From an uncultured Bacteroidales bacterium (GTDB lineage: Bacteria > Bacteroidota > Bacteroidia > Bacteroidales > UBA932): a DNA stretch of 21,877 nt. The position numbers and the translations under genes are program-made. The stretch's first letter is position 1. Each line of letters begins with the position of its first letter. Positions 14,081-21,877 of the stretch are shown one piece after another. The notes below the pieces were generated by a model that was not told where the DNA came from, searched no databases, and worked only from the letters and a program-made list of their open reading frames with translations. The stretch is taken from positions 1 to 21,877 of the forward strand of contig URCV01000031.1 of the NCBI GenBank assembly GCA_900546445.1, read 5' to 3'.

Positions 14081-15099
14081 ATGTAATCCCGAATTTCCTG
14101 CTCCCTGTCTAAAGGGCATATCAGGATTCGGCCATCTTTTACAGCTATGATATAGTTATCGAGGCCGACGGCGATGAGTCGTTGGCCTTCTTCTATGGCG
14201 CATAGACAATTCTTGCAGTCGTGAAGCTCTATGGTGCCTACGTCTTTACGGTACTGCTTCAGCGCGCCCCAAGTGCCCAAATCGCTCCAGCCCAAATCTT
14301 GAGCTATCACATAGATGTTATCGGACTTCTCCATCACCGCGTAGTCTATGGAAATCTTGTCGCAGGTCGGGAAAAGTTCCTTAAGGACCTGCTTCTCGGA
14401 AGAAGTATAGAAATGCGGCTCTATCTTATCCATTACGGATGAAATCTGCGGTGCGTGAGTGCGCAGCTCCGAAAGAATGGTGCTCACCTTCCACACGAAC
14501 ACTCCGGCATTCCAGAAATAACTGCCGGCAGCGATGTAGGATTTGGCAGTATTCAGGTCGGGTTTCTCGCAGAAATGATTTACTTTCACCAATTCGCCGA
14601 GCACGGCCTTACTCGCACAGATGTAGCCATAGCCGGTTTCGGGACGCGTAGGTTCTATGCCAATCGTAACGATGCGAGCCTCGTCGCTTTCACTCACGAA
14701 ATCGCTCGCCTGTCTGATTATGTTCGTATAGACAGCTGTTTTAAGGACCATAGCATCCGACGGAGTCACTACCACCGTGGCATTCGGGTGGTGCACCGCT
14801 ATCTTACGACAAGCGTAAGCGATACAAGGCGCGGTGTTCCTTCCGACGGGCTCCAAAAGGATATTTTCAGTAGGTATGGAAGGAAGCTGCTCCCTTACGA
14901 TGCTCTCGTAATGTTCGGAAGTGACTATCCATATATTTTCAATCGGGCACACCGGAAGAAACCTATCTACGGTCATCTGAATCAGGGTCTTACCCACACC
15001 GAGCACATCCACGAACTGCTTGGGCAAGTCGGGAGTGCTGAGAGGCCACAGACGGGAGCCAATTCCCCCGGCCATAATAACAACTTGAATGTCTGCCAT
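14077..15099 (-). CDS. manC: Mannose-1-phosphate guanylyltransferase
   Basis: Makes GDP-mannose from mannose-1-phosphate and GTP, feeding surface polysaccharide and GDP-fucose synthesis. The 340-residue product has the nucleotidyltransferase signature AGGIGSRLWPLSTPDLPKQF at 10-29, EPVGRNTAPCIA at 83-94, VTPSDAMV (about 112-119), the FCEKPD sugar-binding motif, FWNAGVFVWK and SIDYAVMEKS. It lacks the C-terminal phosphomannose isomerase cupin of bifunctional ManC/AlgA proteins, so it is the single-domain form. Its ATG overlaps the stop of the dehydratase gene by one base (TAATG on the minus strand), implying translational coupling. The symbol is used for function only; rfbM or cpsB are equivalents. 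Confidence 0.92.
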   Translation of the reverse strand: MADIQVVIMAGGIGSRLWPLSTPDLPKQFVDVLGVGKTLIQMTVDRFLPVCPIENIWIVTSEHYESIVREQLPSIPTENILLEPVGRNTAPCIAYACRKIAVHHPNATVVVTPSDAMVLKTAVYTNIIRQASDFVSESDEARIVTIGIEPTRPETGYGYICASKAVLGELVKVNHFCEKPDLNTAKSYIAAGSYFWNAGVFVWKVSTILSELRTHAPQISSVMDKIEPHFYTSSEKQVLKELFPTCDKISIDYAVMEKSDNIYVIAQDLGWSDLGTWGALKQYRKDVGTIELHDCKNCLCAIEEGQRLIAVGLDNYIIAVKDGRILICPLDREQEIRDYI

Positions 15100-17012
15100 T
15101 ATTTGTCCAGTACTGAATAAACAGAATTATTACTCTTATACTCAGGCACGATTTCCTTCATCTTAGCCACGATATCCATAGCGTCGTAAGCATTGGCCGT
15201 CTGGATAAGGTCCTCTATGGACTTGCTCACTTCCAGATAATCGTATTCGCGCACCGTGGCAATACGGATTTTCTCGTGGAATGAAGGTTTCGTAATTTCC
15301 TCTATGTTAAGAAGTTCCTCGTAGAGCTTTTCGCCCTCGCGAAGTCCGGTATATTCTATCTGTACGTTAGTGGCTCCGCTAAGGAAAATCATACGCTTGG
15401 CGAGATCGGCTATGCGAACCGGCTTACCCATATCGAATACGAAAATCTCACCGCCCTTTCCCTTAGTGCCGGCCTCGAGAACCAATTTACAAGCTTCCGG
15501 AATGAGCATAAAATAGCGAATGATGTCAGGGTGAGTTACAGTTACAGGGCCACCTTCATCTATCTGCTTTCTGAATAGCGGAATGACCGATCCGTTAGAA
15601 CCGAGCACATTTCCGAAACGAGTGGTGACGAACTGTGTGTTTCCCTTAACCACGCCTTCCTGCTCCGCCTTGTTGAGACTCTGAACGTAAATCTCGCAGA
15701 TACGCTTCGAACAACCCATCACGTTAGTAGGATTCACCGCCTTATCGGTAGAGACCATAACGAATTTCTCCACGCCATACTCCACGGACAAATCGGCGAT
15801 GTTTCTGGTACCTCGAATGTTATTATGAACCGCCGCACTAGGATTATCCTCCATCATAGGCACGTGCTTGTAAGCAGCGGCGTGGAAGACATACTGAGGG
15901 CGGTAGGTCTTGAATATGACCTTCATCCTGTTCTTCGAGTCTATGGACGAAACGATGGTATGTGCCTTTATGTTAGGGAATTCCTTAGCCATCATAAGAC
16001 GAATGTCGTGCTGAGGAGTCTCCGCCTGGTCTACGAGAATCAACTCTTCGGGAGCGAAGGAAGCTAACTGTCTGACGAGTTCACTACCTATGCTACCTGC
16101 CGAACCGGTTACGAGTATTCGCTTTCCGTTCAACTCTTTAGACACCGACTCCAAATCGACTTTTATCTGTTCGCGAGGAAGCAAATCCTCTATCTTCACA
16201 TCCTTAAGTGCGTACTTTCCTTCGCTCTTCTGCGAGTCGGAAAGGGCGTGTTCGAAAAGCAATCTCACTCCTGCATCCAGAATGGCATTATGCAGGAACT
16301 CATTAGCCTTTACCTCGTTAATCCTATTTATAGGAACTACCACAGCCTTGATTTCCAGTTTCTTCAATACTGCAGGGAGATTCTCGTCCGGAAGGTAGAC
16401 AGTCTCTCCGAGCAGCGAATCCGTCGTCTTTGACGAATCGTGCGAAATGAAGCCGCGAACACGATACCTGGCCGGCTTGTCACTCCTGATTCTCTTTGCC
16501 AATGACACACCGCCGTCGCCTATGCCATAGACCAACACGCTTATCGCGTTTTCGGTCCTGAATCCGTCATATAGCAGTTTCACGCACACCCTCTCCACCC
16601 ACATCACCAGCGTGGCCGACAGAGATGCGGTAATCAAATACTTGAAATTGAATAGGAAGCCCTCGGGACCCGTGCCAGAGATAAACTGCACCAGAAAACA
16701 GAAGATCGTGGCCAATACCATGGCCAATCCCACATTCTTCAAGTCCGCGAAGGAAGAATAGCGGATGATACCGCTATATGTACGGAAAATCCTGAAGAAC
16801 ACCACGTGAATCATCAGGAAGACTATCAATGTAATGACGAACTGCCATCCAGCCTCTAGGGCACAACTGCGTCCTGCATAAAACAGGAATGTGGAAAGAT
16901 ATGATATAAAAACGATTACGCAATCTATAAGGAGTACAGTCCAATGCGGTAAAGTCTTATGACTAAAATACCAATCAGTAAGAGTAAAAAACGTATTTCT
17001 GCCTTTTCCCAT
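15099..17012 (-). CDS. CapD/FlaA1-type membrane nucleotide-sugar 4,6-dehydratase/epimerase
   Basis: 637 residues in the long, membrane-anchored form of the family (like PglF, WbpM or CapD). The N-terminus has four hydrophobic segments (about 24-46, 57-74, 92-112, 121-140). An intermediate Rossmann-like domain follows (SVLVYGIGDGGVSLAKRI at 158-175), then the catalytic SDR domain with NAD motif VTGSAGSIGSEL at 301-312, AAAYKHVPMMEDNP at 378-391 and STDKAVNPTN at 421-430 with the GCSKR lysine at 436. It probably converts UDP-N-acetylglucosamine to a 4-keto-6-deoxy sugar as the first step towards a rare amino sugar in a surface glycan. It is transcribed from its own promoter match after the rpoC terminator and is coupled to manC. 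Exact substrate not determinable. Confidence 0.9.
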   Translation of the reverse strand: MGKGRNTFFTLTDWYFSHKTLPHWTVLLIDCVIVFISYLSTFLFYAGRSCALEAGWQFVITLIVFLMIHVVFFRIFRTYSGIIRYSSFADLKNVGLAMVLATIFCFLVQFISGTGPEGFLFNFKYLITASLSATLVMWVERVCVKLLYDGFRTENAISVLVYGIGDGGVSLAKRIRSDKPARYRVRGFISHDSSKTTDSLLGETVYLPDENLPAVLKKLEIKAVVVPINRINEVKANEFLHNAILDAGVRLLFEHALSDSQKSEGKYALKDVKIEDLLPREQIKVDLESVSKELNGKRILVTGSAGSIGSELVRQLASFAPEELILVDQAETPQHDIRLMMAKEFPNIKAHTIVSSIDSKNRMKVIFKTYRPQYVFHAAAYKHVPMMEDNPSAAVHNNIRGTRNIADLSVEYGVEKFVMVSTDKAVNPTNVMGCSKRICEIYVQSLNKAEQEGVVKGNTQFVTTRFGNVLGSNGSVIPLFRKQIDEGGPVTVTHPDIIRYFMLIPEACKLVLEAGTKGKGGEIFVFDMGKPVRIADLAKRMIFLSGATNVQIEYTGLREGEKLYEELLNIEEITKPSFHEKIRIATVREYDYLEVSKSIEDLIQTANAYDAMDIVAKMKEIVPEYKSNNSVYSVLDK

Positions 17013-17037
17013 TTCGTTTCATTTTAATACCGGAAAA

Positions 17038-17045
17038 CAAAGGTA
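17038..17045 (-). promoter_or_regulatory. -7 promoter element for the capD-like/manC pair
   Basis: The minus strand reads TACCTTTG, a full match to TAnnTTTG, 25 nt before the ATG at 17012 and just past the rpoC terminator. No clear TTTG -33 element at the right spacing. Confidence 0.55.
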
Positions 17046-17057
17046 TAAAAAAATAAC

Positions 17058-17101
17058 GAAAAAAGAGAGGTTTACCCAAATATATTACGGATAAACCTCT
17101 C
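17058..17101 (-). terminator. Intrinsic terminator of the rpoBC operon
   Basis: On the minus strand a 13-bp stem (arms 17101-17089 and 17077-17065, one G-U pair, 11-nt loop) ends in a six-T run (17064-17059). It lies 22 bp past the rpoC stop. Confidence 0.9.
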
Positions 17102-17123
17102 AAATTAAAGTATTTATATTCTG

Positions 17124-20100
17124 CTATAACTCATTTAGCTCTGCCATAGCATCATCTTTACGGCTAACTACGATATCCTGGTAGTCCTTAAGACCGGTTC
17201 CGGCAGGGATGAGGTGACCGCAGATGACGTTCTCCTTCAAACCCTCGAGATGGTCTACACGACCACGGATTGCAGCCTCGCTCAATACCTTCGTCGTTTC
17301 CTGGAAGGAAGCGGCAGAGATAAAGCTGTTAGTGCGAAGTGCAGCACGTGTAATACCCTGGAGGACAAGCTTGGCAGTAGCAGGACGAGCCTCGCGAGCG
17401 ACAATTGGCTTCAAGCCCTGACGCTCAAGCGATTCATTCTCGCTGCGGAGTTCACGCGCACCGATGATGTTTCCGGCGAGGAACTTCTGGGAATCCCCGG
17501 CATCCTCGACATAGAATTTACCATAGATAGCGTCGTTCACGTCCATAAACTTCATCTTGTCGACAAGTTCTTCCTGGAGGAACTCGGTATCACCGGAATT
17601 GGTGATTTCCACCTTACGCATCATCTGACGAACGATAATCTCGAAGTGCTTGTCGTTAATCTTCACACCCTGAAGGCGGTATACGGCCTGAACCTCATTG
17701 ACGATATACTCCTGAGCCTTCACAAGTCCGAGGATATTCAAGATGTCCGAAGGTGAGATACCACCGTCCGAAAGCGGAGTACCTGCCTTAACGTAGTCAT
17801 CTTCCTGAACCAGAATCTGCTTAGAAAGCGGAACGAGATAGTGTTTCTCGACACCTGAGCGGTTCTTCACGATAATCTCGCGGTTACCTCTCTTGACAGA
17901 GCCCATTATTACCTGTCCGTTAATCTCGGAAAGAACTGCAGGGCTGCTGCTTGGGTTACGAGCCTCGAAGAGCTCGGTAACTCGAGGAAGACCTCCTGTG
18001 ATATCGCTTGCCTTACCGAATGCACGAGGAATCTTGATGATGATGTCGCCGACATTCACGTCATTTCCATCCTCTACCATAACGTGTGCACCTACAGGAA
18101 GGTTATACTGCTTGATGATAGCACCTGTCACATCCACGATGTCCACTGAAGGGCTCTTCGTCCTGTCCTTAGACTCGATGATGACCTTATCGTTAGATGT
18201 TGAGAATTCGTCGACTGAATCCTTACGGTATGTCACGCCTTCGATCATATTCTCGAACTTAAGGGTACCTGCCACTTCCACGATAGTGGTTGCGTTATAT
18301 GCATCCCACTCGCAGATTCGGTCGCCCTTCTTCACGATGTCACCATCCTTAAAGTAAAGAACTGAGCCGTATGGAATATCGTATTGTGAGAATGTAATTC
18401 CCGTATTTTCGTCCACGATGCGAAGTTCGGTCATTCGACCTACTACGACCTGCTGAGGACCGTTTTCAGTATTACGTTCGATAGTACGAAGCTCGGAGAA
18501 CTCGAGACGACCATTGTATTTCGAATCTATGCTTGAATCTGCACCGGATGAAGAAGCCGTACCACCGACGTGGAAGGTACGAAGTGTAAGCTGTGTACCA
18601 GGCTCACCGATAGACTGTGCTGCGATGACACCCACGACCTCGCCTTTCTCCACCATACGGCTGGTAGCCAGGTTACGGCCATAACACTTGGCACATACAC
18701 CCTTGCGGCTTTCGCAAGTGAGCACTGAACGAATCTCCACGCTCTCGATAGGGAGAGAGTCGATAAGCTCAGCCTCGGCTTCCTTGATTTCCTCGCCTGC
18801 ACGAATGATAAGATCTCCCGTAAGCGGGTTGAAGATATCGTGAACTGAAGTACGTCCGAGGATTCTCTCACCCAAAGACTCTACTACGGTATCCTTATCC
18901 TTTATGGCTGTAGCCACGAGTCCGCGCAATGTACCACAATCCTCTTCGGTGATGATTACGTCGTGTGACACGTCTACGAGACGACGGGTAAGGTAACCCG
19001 CATCGGCAGTCTTAAGAGCGGTATCGGCAAGACCCTTACGTGCACCGTGCGTACCGATGAAGTACTCGAGCACTGTCATTCCTTCCTTAAGGTTGGAAAT
19101 AATAGGGTTCTCGATAATATCTGCTCCGGAAGCGCCGGCTTTCTGAGGCTTGGCCATCAAACCACGCATACCGCAGAGCTGCTTAATCTGCTGGGTAGAA
19201 CCACGGGCACCTGAATCAAGCATCATATATACAGGGTTGAATCCCTGCTGGTCAGATGAAATCTGCTTGCCCACGATGCTTGTAAGGTTGTTATCCACTG
19301 CTGACCAGAGGTCGACTACCTTATTATAACGCTCCTGATTGGTGATGAATCCCATAGCGAAGTTGCCCTTGATCTCTTCGATCTTCTTATATGCATCTTC
19401 GACGAGAGTCTTCTTTTCTGCAGGGATGATGACGTCACCGAGGTTGAAGGAAATACCGGCACGGAATGCCTGATAGTATCCCAAGTTCTTGATGTCGTCG
19501 AGGAATTTGGCAGTACGGGTCACACCAGTATGCTTGATAACCTCGGTAATGATAGTACGAAGAGGTTTCTTACCCAAAAGAACGTTCACATAAGGAACTT
19601 CATCCGGAACATACTGGTTTACGATGATTCTACCTGCGGTAGTCTCTACGAGCTCGTAACCCTTTGACAAATCCATCTTATCCTTAGGCAGTCTCACCTT
19701 GATGAGTGCGTGCATATCGATCTTCTTAGCGTCGTATGCGATGATTACGTCCTCAGGACCATAGAAGCACATTCCTTCACCCAATGCATTAGGGCGAACT
19801 TTTGTGATATAGTAAAGTCCAAGCACCATATCCTGTGAAGGCACGGTGATAGGGGCGCCATTGGCCGGATTAAGAATATTCTGCGAACCGAGCATCAGGA
19901 GTTGTGCCTCCATAACGGCGGCGTTACCCAGCGGAAGGTGAACTGCCATCTGGTCACCATCGAAGTCGGCGTTGAATGCCGTACAAGCGAGTGGGTGCAA
20001 CTGAATGGCCTTACCCTCTATCATTCGAGGCTGGAATGCCTGAATACCCAATCTGTGAAGTGTAGGTGCACGGTTAAGAAGTACCGGATGACCCTTCATC

Positions 20101-21374
20101 ACGTTCTCGAGAATATCCCAGATTACAGGATCCTTCCTGTCTACGATCTTCTTCGCCGACTTGACGGTCTTAACGATACCTCTTTCGATGAGCTTCCTGA
20201 TAATGAATGGTTTGTAGAGCTCGGCAGCCATATACTTAGGCAAACCGCACTCGTGCATATTGAGTTCAGGACCTACGACGATAACTGAACGAGCCGAATA
20301 GTCGACACGCTTACCGAGGAGGTTCTGGCGGAAGCGTCCCTGCTTACCCTTGAGGGAGTCGGAAAGAGACTTGAGAGCTCTATTCTGCTCACTCTTGACA
20401 GCCGAAGATTTCTTCGAGTTATCGAAAAGACTGTCGACAGCCTCTTGAAGCATACGCTTTTCATTACGAAGGATTACCTCAGGAGCCTTGATCTCGATGA
20501 GCTTCTTCAAACGGTTATTACGAATGATAACTCGTCTGTAGAGGTCGTTGATGTCGGATGTAGCAAAGCGTCCGCCATCGAGAGGAACGAGTGGGCGGAG
20601 ATCCGGCGGAATGACAGGGATAACCTTCATTATCATCCACTCAGGACGGTTCTTTCCGTTAGACTCCTGGAACCACTTAACTATCTGAAGTCTCTTCAGA
20701 AGTTCTGCCTTACGCTGCTGCGACGTCTCGACCGAAAGTCTTTGGCGAAGATCCTTTGCGAGTTCCTCTATGTCGATTTCGCTGAGGAGGTCATAGATAC
20801 CCTCGGCACCCATCTTGGCGATGAACTTGTCCGGATCGGAATCTGAGAGATACTCATTACCCGGAATACGGCTCAAAACATCTAGATACTCGTCCTCTGA
20901 GAGGAGCTCCATCTTAGCGACACCACTGTTACCAGGTCTTACTACTACATATTTCTCGTAATAGATTACTGACTCCAGTTTCTTTGCAGGAAGTCCAAGA
21001 ATAGCCGAAATTTTATTAGGAGCACTCTTGAAATACCAGATGTGAGCTACAGGAACTGTAAGAGCGATGTGTCCCATCCTCTCACGACGCACTTTCTTCT
21101 CGGTAACTTCTACATTACACCTATCGCAGACGATACCGCGATAACGAATGCCTTTATATTTACCACAATAGCACTCATAGTCCTTAGTAGGACCGAAGAT
21201 CTTTTCGCAGAAAAGACCATCTTTCTCCGGCTTATAGGTCCTATAGTTAACCGTTTCCGGTTTAAGGACCTCTCCGCAAGACCTTTCCGTAATGTCCTCC
21301 GGAGAAGCCAAAGAGATGCTGATTGTCTGGAAATTGCTTTTTACCTTTGTTTCTTTATTATTGAAAGTAGGCAT
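17124..21374 (-). CDS. rpoC: RNA polymerase beta' subunit
   Basis: The largest subunit of RNA polymerase, holding the catalytic Mg2+. At 1416 residues it is complete and normal for Bacteroidota. The N-terminal zinc site uses Cys68, Cys70, Cys83 and Cys86 (YECYCGKYKG and VCDRCN). The active-site loop NADFDGDQMAVH places Asp470, Asp472 and Asp474. The second zinc site is formed by Cys813 (EEDCGTLRG), Cys887, Cys894 and Cys897 (CESRKGVCAKC). The trigger-loop region follows near residues 905-935 (VIAAQSIGEPGTQLTLRTFH). It follows rpoB by 26 bp with no promoter match between them, so both are transcribed together, and a strong terminator follows. Confidence 0.99.
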   Translation of the reverse strand: MPTFNNKETKVKSNFQTISISLASPEDITERSCGEVLKPETVNYRTYKPEKDGLFCEKIFGPTKDYECYCGKYKGIRYRGIVCDRCNVEVTEKKVRRERMGHIALTVPVAHIWYFKSAPNKISAILGLPAKKLESVIYYEKYVVVRPGNSGVAKMELLSEDEYLDVLSRIPGNEYLSDSDPDKFIAKMGAEGIYDLLSEIDIEELAKDLRQRLSVETSQQRKAELLKRLQIVKWFQESNGKNRPEWMIMKVIPVIPPDLRPLVPLDGGRFATSDINDLYRRVIIRNNRLKKLIEIKAPEVILRNEKRMLQEAVDSLFDNSKKSSAVKSEQNRALKSLSDSLKGKQGRFRQNLLGKRVDYSARSVIVVGPELNMHECGLPKYMAAELYKPFIIRKLIERGIVKTVKSAKKIVDRKDPVIWDILENVMKGHPVLLNRAPTLHRLGIQAFQPRMIEGKAIQLHPLACTAFNADFDGDQMAVHLPLGNAAVMEAQLLMLGSQNILNPANGAPITVPSQDMVLGLYYITKVRPNALGEGMCFYGPEDVIIAYDAKKIDMHALIKVRLPKDKMDLSKGYELVETTAGRIIVNQYVPDEVPYVNVLLGKKPLRTIITEVIKHTGVTRTAKFLDDIKNLGYYQAFRAGISFNLGDVIIPAEKKTLVEDAYKKIEEIKGNFAMGFITNQERYNKVVDLWSAVDNNLTSIVGKQISSDQQGFNPVYMMLDSGARGSTQQIKQLCGMRGLMAKPQKAGASGADIIENPIISNLKEGMTVLEYFIGTHGARKGLADTALKTADAGYLTRRLVDVSHDVIITEEDCGTLRGLVATAIKDKDTVVESLGERILGRTSVHDIFNPLTGDLIIRAGEEIKEAEAELIDSLPIESVEIRSVLTCESRKGVCAKCYGRNLATSRMVEKGEVVGVIAAQSIGEPGTQLTLRTFHVGGTASSSGADSSIDSKYNGRLEFSELRTIERNTENGPQQVVVGRMTELRIVDENTGITFSQYDIPYGSVLYFKDGDIVKKGDRICEWDAYNATTIVEVAGTLKFENMIEGVTYRKDSVDEFSTSNDKVIIESKDRTKSPSVDIVDVTGAIIKQYNLPVGAHVMVEDGNDVNVGDIIIKIPRAFGKASDITGGLPRVTELFEARNPSSSPAVLSEINGQVIMGSVKRGNREIIVKNRSGVEKHYLVPLSKQILVQEDDYVKAGTPLSDGGISPSDILNILGLVKAQEYIVNEVQAVYRLQGVKINDKHFEIIVRQMMRKVEITNSGDTEFLQEELVDKMKFMDVNDAIYGKFYVEDAGDSQKFLAGNIIGARELRSENESLERQGLKPIVAREARPATAKLVLQGITRAALRTNSFISAASFQETTKVLSEAAIRGRVDHLEGLKENVICGHLIPAGTGLKDYQDIVVSRKDDAMAELNEL

Positions 21375-21400
21375 ATTTCTATCTAATCAAATTTCGTTAT

Positions 21401-21877
21401 TTAATCGAGTGTAACCTTTAATCCGAGACCTCTCAACTCGTGGAGAAGGACATTGAGTGACTCCGGCACACCTGCAGGTGGCATAGGGTCGCCCTTGACG
21501 ATAGCCTCGTATGTCTTGCTACGACCTGTAATGTCATCGGACTTGACGGTGAGAATCTCCTGGAGAATGTTTGCGGCACCGAATGCCTCGATGGCCCAAA
21601 CCTCCATCTCTCCGAATCTCTGTCCACCGAACTGAGCTTTACCTCCGAGAGGCTGCTGAGTGATGAGAGAGTAAGGTCCGATAGAACGAGCGTGCATCTT
21701 GTCGTCGACCATATGACCCAGTTTGATCATATAGATGACACCAACTGTAGCGCACTGGTCGAAATAGTCACCGGTACCACCGTCACGGAGCTGAGTCTTA
21801 CCAAATCTTGGAAGACCTGCCTTGTCGGTAAGGTCACAGATCTCATCGATGCTTGCACCATCGAAGATAGGCGTACT
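21401..21877 (-). CDS. rpoB: RNA polymerase beta subunit, C-terminal end (partial)
   Basis: The last 158 codons and the stop of rpoB; the rest lies beyond the right edge. The visible part reads from STPIFDGASIDEI through GKTQLRDGGTGDYFDQ and the highly conserved KMHARSIGPYSLITQQPLGG to the C-terminal clamp segment ELRGLGLKVTLD. GEMEVWAIEAFGAANILQE replaces the more usual EVWALEAYGAAYTLQE, a small divergence. Part of the rpoBC operon. Confidence 0.98.
   Translation of the reverse strand, partial: STPIFDGASIDEICDLTDKAGLPRFGKTQLRDGGTGDYFDQCATVGVIYMIKLGHMVDDKMHARSIGPYSLITQQPLGGKAQFGGQRFGEMEVWAIEAFGAANILQEILTVKSDDITGRSKTYEAIVKGDPMPPAGVPESLNVLLHELRGLGLKVTLD

Noticed and set aside
1..21877. CRISPR array, phage, insertion sequence or defence system
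   Set aside because: No regularly spaced repeats, transposase, integrase or recognised defence gene was seen on either strand.

Overview
The window looks like a chromosomal, mostly housekeeping segment of a Bacteroidales (Bacteroidota) genome. Three things support this. Promoter-like sites match the Bacteroidota consensus (TAnnTTTG, sometimes with an upstream TTTG about 19-20 bp away) rather than the proteobacterial -35/-10. Shine-Dalgarno sequences are generally absent, with A/T-rich stretches ahead of starts. Gene content and arrangement are typical of the order (nadK-uppS-bamA-ompH, pdxJ, rpoBC). I cannot name the genus. No insertion sequence, phage gene or CRISPR array was seen.

Layout: (1) 1-7025, minus strand: nadK, uppS, bamA, ompH and gdhA run as a tight array, followed by a strong hairpin and then a SLC13/DASS-type anion symporter cut by the window edge. 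(2) 7026-7070: a 45-bp divergent promoter region between nadK and pdxJ. (3) 7071-9876, plus strand: pdxJ, a second membrane-anchored OmpH-like gene, and a LysM plus periplasmic-binding-like protein with a TTG start, closed by an intrinsic terminator. (4) 9893-10674: radC, whose -33 element lies in that terminator. (5) 10680-11345: tRNA-His(GUG) with its terminator, then about 400 bp without a credible gene but rich in inverted repeats, then tRNA-Leu(GAG) with its terminator. (6) 11348-14080, plus strand: a single ORF joining an epoxyqueuosine reductase (QueH) domain to a complete IspE kinase domain, a small two-helix membrane protein, and a multi-span HGSNAT/DUF5009-like membrane acyltransferase. 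(7) 14077-17012, minus strand: a mannose-1-phosphate guanylyltransferase and a CapD/FlaA1-type nucleotide-sugar dehydratase, overlapping by one base. (8) 17058-21877, minus strand: rpoC with its terminator and the 3' end of rpoB.

How the genes fit together: region 1 links isoprenoid carrier synthesis (UppS), outer-membrane protein assembly (BamA) and a periplasmic chaperone (OmpH) with NADP supply (NadK) and ammonia assimilation (GdhA). IspE in region 6 provides isoprenoid precursors of the kind UppS uses. The sugar-nucleotide genes of region 7 would feed surface polysaccharide assembly on that carrier. The two most unusual items are the in-frame QueH-IspE fusion and the structured, gene-free region between the two tRNA genes.
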